DNA of 64,000 nucleotides, from NCBI RefSeq assembly GCF_000467105.1, contig NZ_BATI01000001.1, forward strand, positions 1 through 64,000, written 5' to 3'. Every line of letters starts with the position of its first letter. Within the stretch, counting starts at the first letter, position 1. Below the pieces are notes generated by a model, which saw nothing but the letters and a program-made list of their open reading frames with translations, was not told the DNA's origin and did not search any database. Both the position numbers and the translations under genes were made by a program. Source of the DNA: Aquipseudomonas alcaligenes NBRC 14159 (GTDB taxonomy: Bacteria; Pseudomonadota; Gammaproteobacteria; Pseudomonadales; Pseudomonadaceae). Positions 16,543 to 24,146 of this stretch are shown here, piece by piece.

Positions 16543-16960
16543 GGAAGGCGTGCTGCAGGCGGAGATCGAGCTGGTCGTGCCGTTCTTCGACGTGGACATG
16601 ATGGAAGTGGTCTGGCACGGCCACTACGTGAAGTACTTCGAGGAGGCGCGCTGCGCCCTGCTCGACAAGCTGGGACACAACTACCGGCAGATGCGTGATG
16701 CGGGCTATGCCTGGCCGATCATCGATCTGCAGGTGCGCTATATCCGTGGCGCGCAGTTTGGTCAGCGCATCCGTGTGCGTGCCGATCTGGTGGAGTGGGA
16801 GAACCGGCTGAAGATCAATTACCTGATTACCGATGTGGAATCGGGTGAGCGGATGACGCGCGGCAGCAGTGTGCAGGTGGCGGTGGAGATCGCTACTCGC
16901 GAGATGCTGTTGGCATCGCCGAAGGTGTTTGTTGAGGCGGTGGAGAGGGTGCTGGCGTGA
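16535..16960 (+). CDS. APE cluster acyl thioesterase (4-hydroxybenzoyl-CoA thioesterase family)
   Basis: A 141-residue hotdog protein with the 4HBT signature FFDVDMMEVVWHGHYVKYFE, including the catalytic aspartate and the following H-x2-Y motif. In the aryl polyene pathway an equivalent enzyme (ApeK) releases or edits the ACP-bound polyene. It overlaps the ammonia-lyase gene by 8 bases. It is followed by about 690 bases without a clear gene, most of which is a large palindromic repeat. Confidence 0.82.
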   Translation: MRKEGVLQAEIELVVPFFDVDMMEVVWHGHYVKYFEEARCALLDKLGHNYRQMRDAGYAWPIIDLQVRYIRGAQFGQRIRVRADLVEWENRLKINYLITDVESGERMTRGSSVQVAVEIATREMLLASPKVFVEAVERVLA

Positions 16961-17076
16961 GCTTGTTGAGCCCGGCTGGTTTCCTGCGCCCTCTGAGCGC
17001 TCTGTTTCGCCCCGCCGGGCGAGTTGCTGACTCTTTGCTACGCTATCGCCTAGCCAACTACCGCGGTAGCTCTTCG

Positions 17077-17626
17077 CTTTTTGTTGCGCCCCCTCGGGCG
17101 CGTCACTTTTTCTTGTTTGCCCAAGAAAAAGTAACCAAAAAGAAGGGCACCCCGACATCCGGCCCCGCCTTCGGCGGGGTTCCCTCCCTCCGGTGCCACT
17201 CCGGGGGCCGGCTTACAAGGGCCATCCATGGCCCTTTAAGCCTCTCGCCGCATCCATGCGGCTCGTCCCCCTGCGCAACACCTCCGCTCGGCCTCCTGAC
17301 GGGGACTTCGGCGCGCCTGAAGCTCTCTAGCCAAGTCGAAAGCCAACACCTGTCTGCCAGCCTCCTGCAGGAGATCGGGCCGAGACCTACCCCGTCAGAA
17401 GGCCGAGCAGAATCGTTGCGTAAGGGGTTGAGCGGCATGGATGCCGCGAGAGCCGCGATTGGCCAAGGATGGCCCTTCGCGGCGGGCCCCTGGAGCAATG
17501 ATGGCGCGAGGGAAGTCGAGCGCAGCGAGACCCGTATGCCGGGCGTGCTTTCTCTTTGGTTACTTTCTCTTTGCACGAGCAAAGAGAAAGTAACTCGCCC
17601 GGGGGGGCGAAACCCAAAACCAAAAG
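17077..17626. repeat. Large imperfect palindromic element inserted in the APE operon
   Basis: The two ends are long imperfect inverted repeats: the left reads GTCACTTTTTCTTG (17102-17115), then TTTGCC and CAAGAAAAAGTAACCAAAAA, and the right reads, in reverse complement, GTTACTTTCTCTTTG with CAAAGAGAAAGTAACCAAAGA. The match continues inward through GCATCCATGCGGCTCGT (17250-17266) against its partner near 17431-17446, and through CTCGGCC(T)CCTGACGGGG against 17389-17407. The centre is near 17346. Each arm holds its own smaller hairpin. It has no transposase and looks like a non-autonomous MITE-type or REP-type repeat. It fills the gap between the thioesterase and the lolA-like gene. Confidence 0.75.
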
Positions 17627-17646
17627 CCAGCTCGGCAATCAGCCAG

Positions 17647-18234
17647 ATGTTCAAAGCCGCAAGCCTGCTGCTGCTAACCAGCCCACTGGCCCACGCCTTC
17701 GACCTGGCCGACCTCAGCGCCCAGCTGGCCAAGCCCGCCGTGGTCCGCGGCCCCTTCGTGCAAGAGAAGCACCTGCGTGCCCTCCCCACCCCGCTGACCA
17801 GCCAGGGCCAGTTCACCCTGTCCCGCGACCACGGCCTGCTCTGGCTGCCGCAGAAGCCCCTGAAGCAGGACTACCGCATCGCCGACAGCGGCATCGCCCG
17901 CCGCACGCCCGAGGGCTGGCAACAGCAACCGGGCCAGGACGTCGCCGCCCAACAGAGCCGCCTGTTCCTCGCCGTGCTCAAGGGCGACCGCTCGGGCCTT
18001 GAGCGCGACTTCGAGCTCAAGCTCAGCGGCGAGCAAGACGCCTGGCAGCTCCAGCTCACCCCCCATTCCCTGCTGCTCAAGCAGATCTTCAGCGCCATCC
18101 GCATCGACGGCGGCGCGCTGGTCGAGCGCATCGAACTGATCGAGACCCAGGGAGACCGCACCGTCCTGAAAATGCCGCAGAGCCAGGCTGGCGATGCCTT
18201 GACCGCGCAGGAGCGCGCCGACCTTGTCCCCTAG
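17647..18234 (+). CDS. APE cluster LolA-like outer membrane lipoprotein carrier
   Basis: About 195 residues with a Sec signal peptide (MFKAASLLLLTSPLAHA) and a mature domain of alternating strands resembling LolA, the periplasmic carrier for lipoproteins. FVQEKHLRALPTPLTSQGQF is the conserved early segment of the APE-associated LolA family. In these clusters it is thought to carry the finished polyene lipid across the periplasm, working with the MMPL exporter encoded next. The ATG at 17647 is chosen because the signal peptide begins there; the frame stays open upstream through the whole palindromic element to a GTG at 16957. The ribosome binding site is weak, perhaps because the element displaced the native one. 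Confidence 0.8.
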   Translation: MFKAASLLLLTSPLAHAFDLADLSAQLAKPAVVRGPFVQEKHLRALPTPLTSQGQFTLSRDHGLLWLPQKPLKQDYRIADSGIARRTPEGWQQQPGQDVAAQQSRLFLAVLKGDRSGLERDFELKLSGEQDAWQLQLTPHSLLLKQIFSAIRIDGGALVERIELIETQGDRTVLKMPQSQAGDALTAQERADLVP

Positions 18235-20551
18235 CCTGCAGAAAACCCTGCCGCGCCTGTTCGGCGCCCTGCTCCTGGCCCTGCTGGCGCTGGCCGCCTG
18301 GCAGTGGCGCAACGGCCCGCCGGTGCAGGCCAGCATGCTCGCCTTGCTGCCCAAAGCCGCCGGCGACGAGCTGGTACAGCAGGCCGAGCAGCGCATGCAG
18401 GAGCCACTGTCGCGCGAGCTGCTGATTCTCATCGGCCACCCACAGCGCGAGCGCGCCATCGAGCTGGTGCGCCAGGCTGGCGAGCAGTGGCAGCAAAGCG
18501 GCCGCTTCGACAAGGTGCAGTGGAGCCTGCAGGCCGACCTCGCACCGCTGCGCGAACAACTGAGCGCCAGCCGCCTGGCCCTGCTGGCACCGGCCGACCG
18601 TCAGTTGCTGATCGAGCAGCCGGACGCCTTCATCCAGCAGCGCGCCCAGCAGCTGTTCGACACCTTCGCCGGCTTCGGTCTGCTGCCCACCGAGCAGGAC
18701 TGGCTCGGTCTCGGCCTGCGCGCCCAGCAGACGCTGAATCCCGGCAGCCGCATCCAGGCCGACCTCGGCAGCGGCGCTCTGCTGCTGCAGGACGGGTCCA
18801 CCACCTGGGCCCTGCTGCGCCTGCGCACTCGTGGCGATGCCTTCGACATGCAGGCCCCGCCGCAGATCGCCGCCGCCGTCGCCGAACTGCGCCAGCACGT
18901 CGATAGTGAAGGCGGCCAGCTGCTCGCCGCCGGTGGCGCATTGCACGCGGCGGCTGGCCAGGCCAAGGCCACCCGCGAAATCGCCCTGATCGGCGGCGGC
19001 GCCACCCTCGGCACCCTGCTGCTGCTTCTGCTGGCCTTCCGCCGCCCGCGCGTGCTGGTCAGCCTGCTGCCGATGGGCGTGGCGCTGCTGGCCGGCTGCA
19101 CGGCCTGCGTGCTGGTGTTCGGCCAGATCAACGCGCTGACCCTGGTGCTCGGCGCCAGCCTGGTCGGCGTCGCCGCCGACTACCCGCAGCACTACCTGAG
19201 CAAGAGCTGGGGCGATGGCCAATGGTCGAGCTGGGCGGCCCTGCGCGAGACCCTGCCGGGCCTGAGCCTGAGCCTGGGCACCAACCTGGCCGGTTATGTG
19301 GCGCTGGCCTTCACGCCGTTCCCGGCGCTGACCCAGATCGCCCTGTTCTCCGCCGCCGGCCTGATCGGCGCCTACCTGTGTTCGGTGTGCCTGCTGCCGG
19401 CCTGGCTGAACAACCTGCGCCTGGCGCCGCCGGCCAGCCTGCGCCGCGCCGCCGAGCGCCTGGTGCAGCGCCGCGAAACGCTGCTGGCGCGCACCGGCAG
19501 CTGGCCGTGGCTGCTCGCCCTGCTGGCCTTCTGCGCCGGTGGCCTGTGGCAGCTGACGCCGCAGAACGACCTGCGCCAGTGGCTGGGCCAGGAGCCGCAG
19601 CTGATGGCCGAAGCCAAGCGCATCGCCGAACTGACCGGGCAGCAGCCCACCAGCCAGTTCTTCCTGGTCCGCGGCGCCGACGAGCAACAGCTGCTGCAAC
19701 GCCAGGCCGAACTGAGCCAGCGCCTGGACGCCGCCATCACCGCCGGCCATCTGCGCGGCTATCGCGCCCTTAACCAGCTGGTAGCGCCGGACAGCGAACT
19801 GGCGCCGCTGCGTGCCGCGCTGCAGCAGCTGCCGCAGCACTGGCAACCGCTGCTCGACCTCGGCCTGCCGGAGGCCGCCCTGCGCGGCGAACTGGACGAG
19901 TTGCTGCACGCACCGCAACCCAGCCTGGAACAGGCCCTGGCCGGCCCGCTGGGCGAGGCCTGGCGTCCGCTGTGGCTGGGCCGCCATGACAACCAAGTCG
20001 CCGGCATCGTCAGCCTGCAGGGCCTGAATGACGCAGCGCTGCTGCAGCAGGCTGCCGCCGGACTGGAGGGCGTGCAGCTGGTCGATCGCCTCGGCGAGCT
20101 GAACGGTCTGTTCGTCGCCACCCAGCTCAGCGCCGCCGAGCTCAAGCTGATCTCCAGCGCCGCCATTCTCCTGCTGCTGTGCCTGCCCTTCGGCCTCGGC
20201 GGCGCGTTGCGGGTGATCTGCCTGCCGCTGCTCTCGGCCCTGGCGGCGCTGGCCTGCCTCGGCTGGCTGGGCCAGCCGCTGACCCTGTTCAGCCTGTTCG
20301 GCCTGCTGCTGATCACCGCCATCGGCGTCGATTACGCCATCCTGATGCGCGAGAACATCGGCGGCCCCGCGGTGAGCCTGCTCGGCACCCTGCTCTCGGC
20401 GCTCACCGCGTGGATGTCGTTCGGCCTGCTGCTGCTCAGCCAGACCCCGGCCATCGCCAACTTCGGCCTGGCCATCAGCCTCGGTCTGCTGTTCTGTTTC
20501 CTGCTCTCGCCCTGGGCCGCCGCTCGGCCACGCCAGGAGGTGAGCGCATGA
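18224..20551 (+). CDS. APE cluster MMPL/RND-family exporter
   Basis: A 775-residue membrane protein with the duplicated MMPL plan: one N-terminal helix, a periplasmic domain of about 220 residues, a block of helices near residues 250-400, a second periplasmic domain, and a last helix block from about residue 645. GVAADYPQHYL in the first block and IGVDYAILMRENIG in the second are the family's repeated helix-4 motifs. It probably exports the aryl polyene lipid across the inner membrane using the proton gradient. The start appears to be a TTG at 18224, with GGAG nine bases upstream, overlapping the lolA-like gene by 11 bases. Confidence 0.85.
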   Translation: MSPSLQKTLPRLFGALLLALLALAAWQWRNGPPVQASMLALLPKAAGDELVQQAEQRMQEPLSRELLILIGHPQRERAIELVRQAGEQWQQSGRFDKVQWSLQADLAPLREQLSASRLALLAPADRQLLIEQPDAFIQQRAQQLFDTFAGFGLLPTEQDWLGLGLRAQQTLNPGSRIQADLGSGALLLQDGSTTWALLRLRTRGDAFDMQAPPQIAAAVAELRQHVDSEGGQLLAAGGALHAAAGQAKATREIALIGGGATLGTLLLLLLAFRRPRVLVSLLPMGVALLAGCTACVLVFGQINALTLVLGASLVGVAADYPQHYLSKSWGDGQWSSWAALRETLPGLSLSLGTNLAGYVALAFTPFPALTQIALFSAAGLIGAYLCSVCLLPAWLNNLRLAPPASLRRAAERLVQRRETLLARTGSWPWLLALLAFCAGGLWQLTPQNDLRQWLGQEPQLMAEAKRIAELTGQQPTSQFFLVRGADEQQLLQRQAELSQRLDAAITAGHLRGYRALNQLVAPDSELAPLRAALQQLPQHWQPLLDLGLPEAALRGELDELLHAPQPSLEQALAGPLGEAWRPLWLGRHDNQVAGIVSLQGLNDAALLQQAAAGLEGVQLVDRLGELNGLFVATQLSAAELKLISSAAILLLLCLPFGLGGALRVICLPLLSALAALACLGWLGQPLTLFSLFGLLLITAIGVDYAILMRENIGGPAVSLLGTLLSALTAWMSFGLLLLSQTPAIANFGLAISLGLLFCFLLSPWAAARPRQEVSA

Positions 20552-21693
20552 ACGTACTCGGCTTCTGGCTGCTGGCCCTGGCCATCTACGCCCTAGTGGC
20601 CTGGATCGGCGGGCGCCGGCTGATTCCCATCGTCGGCCAGCTGCTGGTCGCCGCCATCGCCATTCCCGCCCTGCTGCTGGTGTGGGTCGAGCCGCACTGG
20701 CAGCTGAGCGCCACCGACCTGCTGGCGCCGGCCTGGCTGAACCTGGCCTACGGCCTGTGCTTTGCCCTGCTGCTCGGCTACATCCTCAGCGACGTGATCG
20801 ACCTCGACCTCAGCCCGGCCTGCGTGAAAATCGCCCTGCCCAGCTTCCTGGTGCCGATGCTGGCCGGCCTGGCCTGCGCGCTCTGGCTGCTGCCGGGTGA
20901 GCACGGCTGGCTGAGCGCAGTCGGCATCGGCCTGCTGTTCTCGATCACCGCCATCCCGGTGCTCTATCTGTTCCTGCAGAACATCGGCTACCCGGTGGAA
21001 GCGACCAAGCGCCTGCTGCACGCGGCGATCCTGATGGACTTCCTGTGCTGGAGCCTGTTCGGCCTGGCCCAGGGCAGCAGCAATCCCGCCGCCCTGCTGT
21101 GGCCGCTGCTGGCCGCCGCGCTGCCACTGGCGCTGCGCCTGCTCAAGCTGCGTCAGCCGCTGCTGTACAGCCTGCCGTTCTTCGCCCTGATGCTGCTGTT
21201 TCAGCAGCTGGGCCTCAACGCCCTGGTGTTCGGCATAGCCTACATGCTGTGCCTGGCCTGGCTCCGGCAGCCCTTCGTCCTGCCACTGCCGCTGCGCCAG
21301 TGGAAGCTGCTGATCAACGGCCTGGCGGTGCCGCTGATCCTGACCTTCGGCGTGCTGCGGGTGGATTTCCATGGCATAGGTCAAGACACCTCCTGGACGG
21401 TCATCGCTATCCTCCTGGCGCTGCCGGTGCTGAGCAAGGTGCTCGGCAGCTGGCTCGGTCTGCACTGGGCCGCCCCGAGCGCCGCGGCGCGGGTGAAGTG
21501 GCGCGAGAGCCTGCTGCTGAACATCCGCGGCCTCACCGAAATCGTCTTCCTCAACCTGCTCCTGCAGCTGCAGCTGATCGACTCGCTGATCTATTTCGGC
21601 CTGCTGCTGATGAGCCTGTTTTCCACCCTGCTGCCGGCACTGCTCGGCAGACATGTCCATAACGAGGCACGAAGCCGCTATGAAGTCTCCTGA
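20548..21693 (+). CDS. CPA2-like cation/proton antiporter-type membrane protein in the APE cluster
   Basis: A 381-residue protein with about 11-12 transmembrane helices. SITAIPVLYLF, AAILMDFLCW and NIRGLTEIVFLNL line up with the three conserved helix motifs of CPA2 monovalent cation/proton antiporters. In that alignment the usual paired acidic residues (DD or ND) read Met-Asp, so ion coupling may differ or be lost. I do not recall this gene from the E. coli or Xenorhabdus aryl polyene clusters. It starts at the ATG at 20548 behind a perfect AGGAGGTG ribosome binding site, four bases overlapping the exporter gene. It may help pigment export or ion balance at the synthesis site, or be an unrelated passenger. 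Confidence 0.7.
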   Translation: MNVLGFWLLALAIYALVAWIGGRRLIPIVGQLLVAAIAIPALLLVWVEPHWQLSATDLLAPAWLNLAYGLCFALLLGYILSDVIDLDLSPACVKIALPSFLVPMLAGLACALWLLPGEHGWLSAVGIGLLFSITAIPVLYLFLQNIGYPVEATKRLLHAAILMDFLCWSLFGLAQGSSNPAALLWPLLAAALPLALRLLKLRQPLLYSLPFFALMLLFQQLGLNALVFGIAYMLCLAWLRQPFVLPLPLRQWKLLINGLAVPLILTFGVLRVDFHGIGQDTSWTVIAILLALPVLSKVLGSWLGLHWAAPSAAARVKWRESLLLNIRGLTEIVFLNLLLQLQLIDSLIYFGLLLMSLFSTLLPALLGRHVHNEARSRYEVS

Positions 21694-22927
21694 AGTCGAA
21701 CAACGTCAGATCGTCGTCATCGGTGCCGGCCCGTCCGGCGCCATCGCCGCCGCCATCCTCAAGCGCCAGGGCCACGATGTGCTGGTGCTGGAGCGCCAGC
21801 GCTTCCCACGCTTCTCCATCGGCGAGAGCCTGCTGTCGCACTGCCTGGACTTCGTCGAGGAGGCCGGCATGCTCGAAGCGGTGCAGGCTGCCGGCTTCCA
21901 GACCAAGCACGGCGCGGCCTTCGCCTGGGGCGAGCGCTACACCGAGTTCGACTTCCGCGACAAGTTCACCGAGGGCAAGGGCTCGACCTACCAGGTGATC
22001 CGCGCCGACTTCGACAAGCTGCTAGCCGACCAGGCCGAGCTGCAGGGCGTGGATATCCGCTACGAGGAGGAGATTTTCGCCGCCGACTTCGCCGGTGACT
22101 GCCCGCGCCTGTCGGTACGCCGCCTGGCCGACGGCCACAAATACAGCGTCGAATGCGCCTTCGTCCTCGACGGCAGCGGCTACGGCCGCGTGCTGCCGCG
22201 CCTGCTCGACCTCGACACGCCGTCGTCCTTCCCGATCCGCCAGGCGGTGTTCACCCATATCGAGGACCGCATCGACCCGGCCTCCGGCTTCGACCGCGAG
22301 AAGATCCTCATCACCACCCACCCGAAGCTCAGGGACGTGTGGTTCTGGACCATCCCGTTCAGCAACGGCCGCTGCTCGCTGGGCGTGGTGTCTGCCGCCG
22401 AGCACTACGAAGGCTACCCGACGGATCTCGACGCCTGCCTCAAGCAGTTTGTCGCGGAAACCCCGAGCCTATCCAAGGTCTTGGAGAACGCCGTGTGGGA
22501 CACCCCGGCGCGCGCCATCGGTGGCTACTCGGCCAACGTCAAGAGCCTGCACGGCCCGGGCTTCGCCCTGCTGGGCAACGCCGCCGAGTTCCTCGACCCG
22601 GTGTTCAGCTCCGGCGTGACCATCGCCATGCGCTCGGCGAGCATGGCCGCCGCCCTGCTGCATCGCCAGCTCAGCGGTGAGACCGTGGACTGGGAGAGCG
22701 AATTCGCCGTCCCGCTCAAGCGCGGCGTGGATACGTTCCGCGTGTATGTGCAGGGTTGGTACGATGGCAGCTTCCAGGACGTGATCTTCTACGAGAAGGC
22801 CCAGCCGGATATCCGCCGCATGATCTGCTCGATCCTCGCCGGCTACGCCTGGGACGAGAAGAACCCCTATGTCGCCGAGCCCAAGCGCCGCCTCGGGGTG
22901 CTCGCCGAACTCTGCTCCCCCAACTAA
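21680..22927 (+). CDS. APE cluster FAD-dependent halogenase/monooxygenase-like protein
   Basis: A 415-residue flavoprotein. The dinucleotide-binding GAGPSG is at residues 15-20, and the second FAD motif LLGNAAEFLDPVFSSG is near the C-terminus. Two marks of flavin-dependent halogenases are present: a F-x2-K-x-G-A-x-F-x-W-G segment with Lys76, and W-x-W-x-I-P at residues 221-226 (WFWTIP). It could halogenate or hydroxylate the aryl head, as in brominated xanthomonadins, or perform another flavin reaction. The start may be the ATG at 21680 or, less likely, 21653; both overlap the antiporter gene. Confidence 0.8.
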   Translation: MKSPEVEQRQIVVIGAGPSGAIAAAILKRQGHDVLVLERQRFPRFSIGESLLSHCLDFVEEAGMLEAVQAAGFQTKHGAAFAWGERYTEFDFRDKFTEGKGSTYQVIRADFDKLLADQAELQGVDIRYEEEIFAADFAGDCPRLSVRRLADGHKYSVECAFVLDGSGYGRVLPRLLDLDTPSSFPIRQAVFTHIEDRIDPASGFDREKILITTHPKLRDVWFWTIPFSNGRCSLGVVSAAEHYEGYPTDLDACLKQFVAETPSLSKVLENAVWDTPARAIGGYSANVKSLHGPGFALLGNAAEFLDPVFSSGVTIAMRSASMAAALLHRQLSGETVDWESEFAVPLKRGVDTFRVYVQGWYDGSFQDVIFYEKAQPDIRRMICSILAGYAWDEKNPYVAEPKRRLGVLAELCSPN

Positions 22928-22941
22928 GGACCGCCACCGCA

Positions 22942-23655
22942 ATGGAACGCGCCGCCGCCACCTATGTCGAGGAAACCCGCTTCGGCTTCTGGTTCCTGCA
23001 GAGCCACGTCTGGCAGCACCACGTGCTGCGCGTGGCGATCAACGACCTCAAGCGCCTGATCGAGGCACCGCTGCCGCAGGCGCCGGTGCTGCTCGACGCC
23101 GGTTGCGGCCAGGGCCGCTCGTTTCGCCTGTTGCAGGAAGCCTTTGCCCCGGCGCGGCTGATCGGCCTGGATGCCGACCCGCACAGCCTCGACTGCTCGC
23201 GCGCCGAGGCCGAGCAGCTGGGTCTCGAGGTGCAGCTGATCGCCAGCGACTGCGCCAGCATCCAGTTGCCGGACGCCTCCGTCGACATCCTGTTCTGCCA
23301 CCAGACCTTCCACCATCTGGTCGAGCAGGAGCGTGCCCTGGCCGAGTTCTGGCGCGTACTGAAACCGGGCGGCCTGCTGCTGTTCGCCGAGTCGACCAAG
23401 TTCTACATCGACACCTGGGTAATCCGCTGGCTGTTCCGCCACCCGATGCACGTGCAGAAGAGCGCCGAGGAATATCTGGGCATGCTGCGCCAGCAGGGCT
23501 TCCAGTTCGAGGAACGCAACGTCTCCTACCCCTACCTGTGGTGGAGCCGCTCCAAGGACTTCGGCCTGCTGGAGCGCTGGGGCATCATGAAGGCCAAGCC
23601 GTTCGGCCAGCGCGATGAAACCCTGGTCAATGTGGTGGCGCGCAAGCCGTGCTGA
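22942..23655 (+). CDS. APE cluster class I SAM-dependent methyltransferase
   Basis: A 237-residue methyltransferase. The SAM-binding motif LLDAGCGQGRSFRLL is near residue 50, followed by the acidic loop GLDADPHS and motif LKPGGLLLFAEST. It would methylate the aryl head group of the polyene; known aryl polyenes carry such methyl or methoxy substituents. The ATG at 22942 lies 14 bases after the flavoprotein gene. Its end overlaps the following lipoprotein gene by 7 bases. Confidence 0.85.
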   Translation: MERAAATYVEETRFGFWFLQSHVWQHHVLRVAINDLKRLIEAPLPQAPVLLDAGCGQGRSFRLLQEAFAPARLIGLDADPHSLDCSRAEAEQLGLEVQLIASDCASIQLPDASVDILFCHQTFHHLVEQERALAEFWRVLKPGGLLLFAESTKFYIDTWVIRWLFRHPMHVQKSAEEYLGMLRQQGFQFEERNVSYPYLWWSRSKDFGLLERWGIMKAKPFGQRDETLVNVVARKPC

Positions 23656-24146
23656 GCCGTGTCCTGCTGCTTGCCCTGACCCTGCTGCTCGGCGCCTGCG
23701 CCGGGCACACGCCCGTACCGGCGAGCAGCCCTGAATTGACTGCCGGGCTGCCGATCAGCCTGCAGATCGAACGCACGCAGCGTGGTGAGCGACGCGACTG
23801 GCTGCTGGTGATCCAGGCCGAAGGCAAGGCGCTGCGCTGGTCGCTGTTCGATCCGCTCGGCGTGCCGCTGGCGCGCCAGCTGCTGGAGCACGGCGAGTGG
23901 CGCAACGACGGCCTGCTGCCGCCGAACGCCGAGGCCCGCGAGCTGTTCGCCGCCCTGTTGTTCGCCCTCACCGCCGATGACGCACTGGCGACCTACCCCG
24001 AGGACAGCTGGCAGCGCGACGCCGATGGTCAGCGCCGGCTTAACCCGGACTGGCGAATCCGCTACCGTTCCGCACTGGACTTCACCCTCGCCGCACCACA
24101 GCTCAGCTACCGGGTGCGCGCGCTGAATCAAGAAGAAGGCAACTGA
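23649..24146 (+). CDS. APE cluster DUF3261-type lipoprotein
   Basis: A 165-residue protein with a lipoprotein signal peptide ending in the lipobox LGAC (VLLLALTLLLGAC), so it is probably lipidated and placed in the outer membrane. The mature part matches the DUF3261 lipoproteins found in aryl polyene clusters. It may receive or display the pigment at the outer membrane; no enzymatic motif is visible. The start is a GTG at 23649 that overlaps the methyltransferase stop, and the end overlaps the next gene by one base (TGATG). Confidence 0.8.
   Translation: MLSRVLLLALTLLLGACAGHTPVPASSPELTAGLPISLQIERTQRGERRDWLLVIQAEGKALRWSLFDPLGVPLARQLLEHGEWRNDGLLPPNAEARELFAALLFALTADDALATYPEDSWQRDADGQRRLNPDWRIRYRSALDFTLAAPQLSYRVRALNQEEGN

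Noticed and set aside
17102..17626. Short coding frames within the palindromic element (products with repeated Lys/Glu/Ser-rich ends)
   Set aside because: These frames follow from the inverted repeats and occur in both strands; none has a start signal or known domain.
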